From Hirudo medicinalis (lineage: Eukaryota; Annelida; Clitellata; Hirudinida; Hirudinidae), in contig MPNW01001485.1 of the NCBI GenBank assembly GCA_011800805.1, forward strand, positions 56,332 to 66,784: a DNA stretch of 10,453 bases, read 5' to 3'. Positions 7,882 through 10,453 of this stretch are shown piece by piece. How positions within the stretch are numbered: position 1 is the first letter of the stretch; every line of letters starts with the position of its first letter. The notes under the pieces are model-generated. The model was not told the origin of the DNA, made no database searches, and saw only the letters and a program-made list of their open reading frames with translations. Both the position numbers and the translations under genes were made by a program.

Positions 7882-8036
7882 TGACGTCATCATCATCATC
7901 ACTATGATTATCATAGGTGACATCATCATCGTCGTCATCATCATCATCACCGTGATTATCATAGGTGACGTCACCATCGTCATCATAATCATCATCACCA
8001 CCGTGATTATCATAAGTGACGTCATCGGTGACTAAA
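7882..8036. repeat. 48-51-bp minisatellite carrying CRE-like octamers
   Basis: Three units share GATTATCATARGTGACRTCA (from 7906, 7954 and 8005), separated by ATC/GTC triplets. TGACGTCA is perfect at 7882-7889, 7966-7973 and 8017-8024, and reads TGACATCA at 7918-7925. Confidence 0.88.
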
Positions 8037-8242
8037 AGGAAGCAATGTTGAAATCTCAGCACAAATGTTTTCATTTTGGTTATTCAAAGTTGTTGAAGGT
8101 AATTTGCACGATAAATTAACATAATTTATTCGTTATAAATTATTCATGCGCTTCAATGTTTTTGGAAACTAAAAATCAAGAAAATGTTCATTTCACTTCG
8201 CAGCAGACCACTTGACAAGAATTATTGTTTTGAAGAAACATT

Positions 8243-8329
8243 ACTTGTAACATTACTGGTAAGATTACTTGTAAGATCACTTGTAACATTACTGGTAAGA
8301 TTACTTGTAAGATCACCTGTAACATTACT
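8243..8329. repeat. 36-bp tandem repeat built of three 12-bp subunits
   Basis: Copies at 8243-8278 and 8279-8314 appear identical, and a partial copy runs to 8329. Each is made of variants of ACTTGTAAGATT (12 bp). Confidence 0.92.
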
Positions 8330-8740
8330 CGCACAGCGCGTCATTACTCGGGATATTTTTTAAAAACATATAATTTATTTGGATTGCTCCTAAAACATCA
8401 ACAAGTCAACATCAAATATCAACAGCAAAAATATCAAATCAACATCAAAAACAAAAAACATCAACATTGAAGAAGTCACAAAAATCCAAAAGGACACCCC
8501 CAAGGGAAACTTATCCCGCTGATGGACTGCCTAAGAAATGAAATTAAAAAACAGAACTGAAGGTGATACTGATGTTAAGATATGTTTCAAGTATACAAAA
8601 GAAATAAAGTACAAGATGTACTTATGCCTTTAATGCTTAAGAGTACTTAAGACTTCCCAATAAAATAATTGCTTTGGCTTTCTCCTTAACAATGACGCAT
8701 TTTATCTGTCAAATCAAAGTCACGTTAGGTTATCTGCCGC

Positions 8741-8847
<107 letters not shown>

Positions 8848-8887
8848 CTACCATGCACTAGACGGCAGTCAGNCATTATCATTTTTA

Positions 8888-8888
8888 C

Positions 8889-8943
<55 letters not shown>

Positions 8944-8974
8944 ATTATTATTATTAATATTATTATTATTATTA
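8888..8974. repeat. ATT trinucleotide microsatellite
   Basis: ATT units with a few AAT interruptions follow an undetermined base (n) at 8873. Confidence 0.95.
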
Positions 8975-8993
8975 CAACAAAAAGGACTTCCAG

Positions 8994-9184
8994 ATAATCG
9001 AGCAGAAAAATTCATAATCGAAAAGATCTCGGGTAGGATTGCAATCGAGCGTGTTTCTATCATCGCTCACCCAAGAACCGAAAATGATTCTTTTGTAAGA
9101 ATTTCTGTCCCAGGGTTGAAAATTTATAAACATGACGTCACATTCACCGAGGTGAATGATTTAATGCCTCCAAGTGAATTATGA
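8994..9184 (+). other. Possible terminal coding exon, unknown protein
   Basis: After a candidate acceptor (ggacttccag, ending 8993) one frame stays open for about 63 codons and stops at TGA 9182-9184. The product has mixed composition, with stretches such as AEKFIIEKISGRIAIERV and SVPGLKIYKHDVTF, unlike the low-complexity frames elsewhere in the window. An AATAAA lies at 9317-9322. I recognise no family. There is no in-frame ATG near the start, the polypyrimidine tract is weak, and no partner exon was found, so it may be chance or a decayed mobile-element fragment. Confidence 0.22.
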
Positions 9185-9381
9185 GATTTGAAGCTATTAT
9201 TTATTATTTGACAAATGTGGATGTTGTTAATATAAAATATATTCATTCAAATAATATTTCATGTTGTCGTTGATTGGAAATCATTTCAAACGATCTTAAT
9301 ATTCTTAAATCCTTACAATAAAAATATCCTTACAATATTTGTGATATTTATTAGCATTATTATATCTAAATATTTCTATTA

Positions 9382-9640
9382 TATTTAATTAATTAGATTT
9401 TATTTAATTAATTATATTATATTTAATTAATTATATTATATTTAAGTAATTATATTATATTTAATTAATTATATTATATTTAAGTAATTATATTATATTT
9501 AATTAATTATATTATATTTAATTAATTATATTATATTTAATTAATTACAATATATCTAATTAATTATAGTAGATCTAATTATATTTCAATTGGTATTAAT
9601 TAATTACAGTTTGTTTGATTAATTATATTATATTTAATTA
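9382..9640. repeat. 19-bp AT-only minisatellite
   Basis: The unit is TTTAATTAATTATATTATA, repeated with TTAAGTAA variants and degraded copies on the right. It consists almost wholly of A and T. Confidence 0.88.
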
Positions 9641-9693
9641 TAATTTTTAATTATTTCATTTATTGATTTATTTATCCTTATTATTTTTTTAAC

Positions 9694-9707
9694 CTGAATT
9701 TGCTCAT
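9694..9707 (-). other. tll: Candidate initiator exon of the tailless-type gene (Met-Ser-Lys-Phe)
   Basis: The minus strand reads ATG-AGC-AAA-TTC-AG followed by gttaaa. If spliced to the AG at 7640-7639, exon 2 begins A-ATA-TTG and the protein starts [15 protein letters not shown]. Vertebrate TLX also begins Met-Ser-Lys and has Arg-Ile-Leu just before its first zinc finger. CCAAT and GC boxes lie just upstream, rather close to the ATG. Against it, the better-looking acceptor (ccag, 7648-7646) lies seven bases earlier and would give a stop in this phase. Confidence 0.35.
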
Positions 9708-9737
9708 ATTAGCTAGTCAGTCGTTTTCCACATTCCC

Positions 9738-9765
9738 ATTGGTTGTGGCGAGGGAAACCCCGCCC
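9738..9765 (-). promoter_or_regulatory. CCAAT box and GC box, promoter-like, minus strand
   Basis: On the minus strand GGGCGGGG (9765-9758) precedes CCAAT (9742-9738), in an otherwise AT-rich area. They lie 31-58 bp upstream of the candidate receptor ATG at 9707. Another GC-box-like ccgcccc lies at 10133-10139. These are motif matches only. Confidence 0.35.
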
Positions 9766-9893
9766 ACTTCTTTGTCTTCTATTTGAAATTCACATTTGTG
9801 AATGAATTCAGGTTAACTTGAATTACTAGGAATCGAACATTCATGCTTTCGGAGACAAATGTTATGTTGGTCACACGCCCTCTTTTACTTAAG

Positions 9894-10022
9894 CATTCAC
9901 TCGTTCATTCATTCGTTCGTTCGTTCGTTCGTTCATTCATTCATTCATTCGTTTGTTCATTAATTAATTAATTTATTATTCGTTTATTTGTTCATTCGTT
10001 CGTTCGTTCATTCATTCATTCT
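9894..10022. repeat. ATTC/GTTC tetranucleotide microsatellite
   Basis: TTCA and TTCG units alternate in blocks, interrupted by a TTAA-rich stretch near 9959-9980. Confidence 0.9.
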
Positions 10023-10178
10023 TTTTTCATGCATCCAGTCAATTCACTTTTGCCACCCAGCTGAGCACAAATTAATAATTAATAACCTTCACCTTTGAAC
10101 TCCCCGAGTGAACTACCAATGAATTCGTAACTCCGCCCCAAAAAAACCGCGGCAACATTCATAATCAGATGATGATGT

Positions 10179-10194
10179 TGACCTTGATGACCTT
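10179..10194 (-). promoter_or_regulatory. DR3 of nuclear-receptor half-sites
   Basis: The plus strand has TGACCTT at 10179-10185 and 10188-10194, so the minus strand carries two AGGTCA half-sites with a 3-bp spacer, each extended as AAGGTCA. It lies on the 5' side of the receptor gene. No function is shown. Confidence 0.3.
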
Positions 10195-10263
10195 CATCTT
10201 CCGGTCAGATTCCAGTAAAATGACGAATGTTTTTATTTTCAAGTCATTATTTTACGGTTGTTG

Positions 10264-10306
10264 TGACGATGACCGATGACGACGATGATGATGATGTTGA
10301 TGATGT

Positions 10307-10366
<60 letters not shown>

Positions 10367-10381
10367 GTGACGATCGACGAC

Positions 10382-10418
<37 letters not shown>

Positions 10419-10442
10419 GATGATGAGTGATGATGATTGATG
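10264..10442. repeat. GAT trinucleotide microsatellite at the window edge
   Basis: About 55 GAT-like units with GAC and GTT interruptions and two GATGAGTGAYGAT breaks. Confidence 0.95.
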
Positions 10443-10453
10443 GAACTGTCTGT

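Noticed and set aside
7859..8074. Minus-strand Asp-rich frame of 71 codons
   Set aside because: It reads through the CRE-bearing triplet minisatellite. Composition follows the repeat and no splice partners fit.
9022..9141. Minus-strand start at 9135 with a gtgagc donor near 9068 as a receptor first exon
   Set aside because: It would end in phase 0 and does not join the zinc-finger exon, and the encoded peptide has no resemblance to tailless N-termini.

Overview
This is animal nuclear DNA, not bacterial. It has split genes with GT/AG introns, AATAAA poly(A) signals, AT-rich spacers and very dense tri- and tetranucleotide microsatellites. It carries a 10-cysteine antistasin/hirustasin-type inhibitor beside a tailless-type nuclear receptor. 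That pairing suggests an annelid, plausibly a leech of the Helobdella type; this organism call is inference.

Layout. (1) 1-1152, plus strand: a small secreted antistasin-type protease inhibitor gene. Three 3' exons are clear and the signal-peptide exon is uncertain. (2) 1153-1861: AT-rich spacer with an AATC repeat. (3) 1862-2936, plus strand: an uninterrupted 306-codon gene for an SRSF10/12-like RNA-binding protein (one RRM and an RS tail), with a CCAAT box upstream and AATAAA downstream. (4) 3023-7645, minus strand, tail-to-tail with the SR gene: seven exons of an NR2E nuclear receptor (tailless/TLX type). I rebuilt these from splice signals; all six introns join in frame and the window encodes about 491 residues. 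One exon is a 19-nt microexon carrying the P-box. A candidate start exon (Met-Ser-Lys-Phe) lies at 9694-9707. (5) 7646-10453: probable first intron and 5' region of the receptor gene. It is packed with microsatellites, a CRE-bearing minisatellite, a 12/36-bp tandem repeat, a 19-bp AT minisatellite, CCAAT and GC boxes and a DR3 of nuclear-receptor half-sites. A 63-codon open stretch at 8994-9184 (plus) might be an unrelated exon.

The three genes look functionally unrelated: a secreted protease inhibitor, a splicing regulator and a developmental transcription factor. I see no operon-like unit, transposase, CRISPR array, tRNA or rRNA. No novel multi-gene system is visible. The most interesting points are the receptor's microexon and unusual ligand-domain insertion, the cluster of TGACGTCA octamers, and a block shared by two sites in one receptor intron that resembles a SINE tail.
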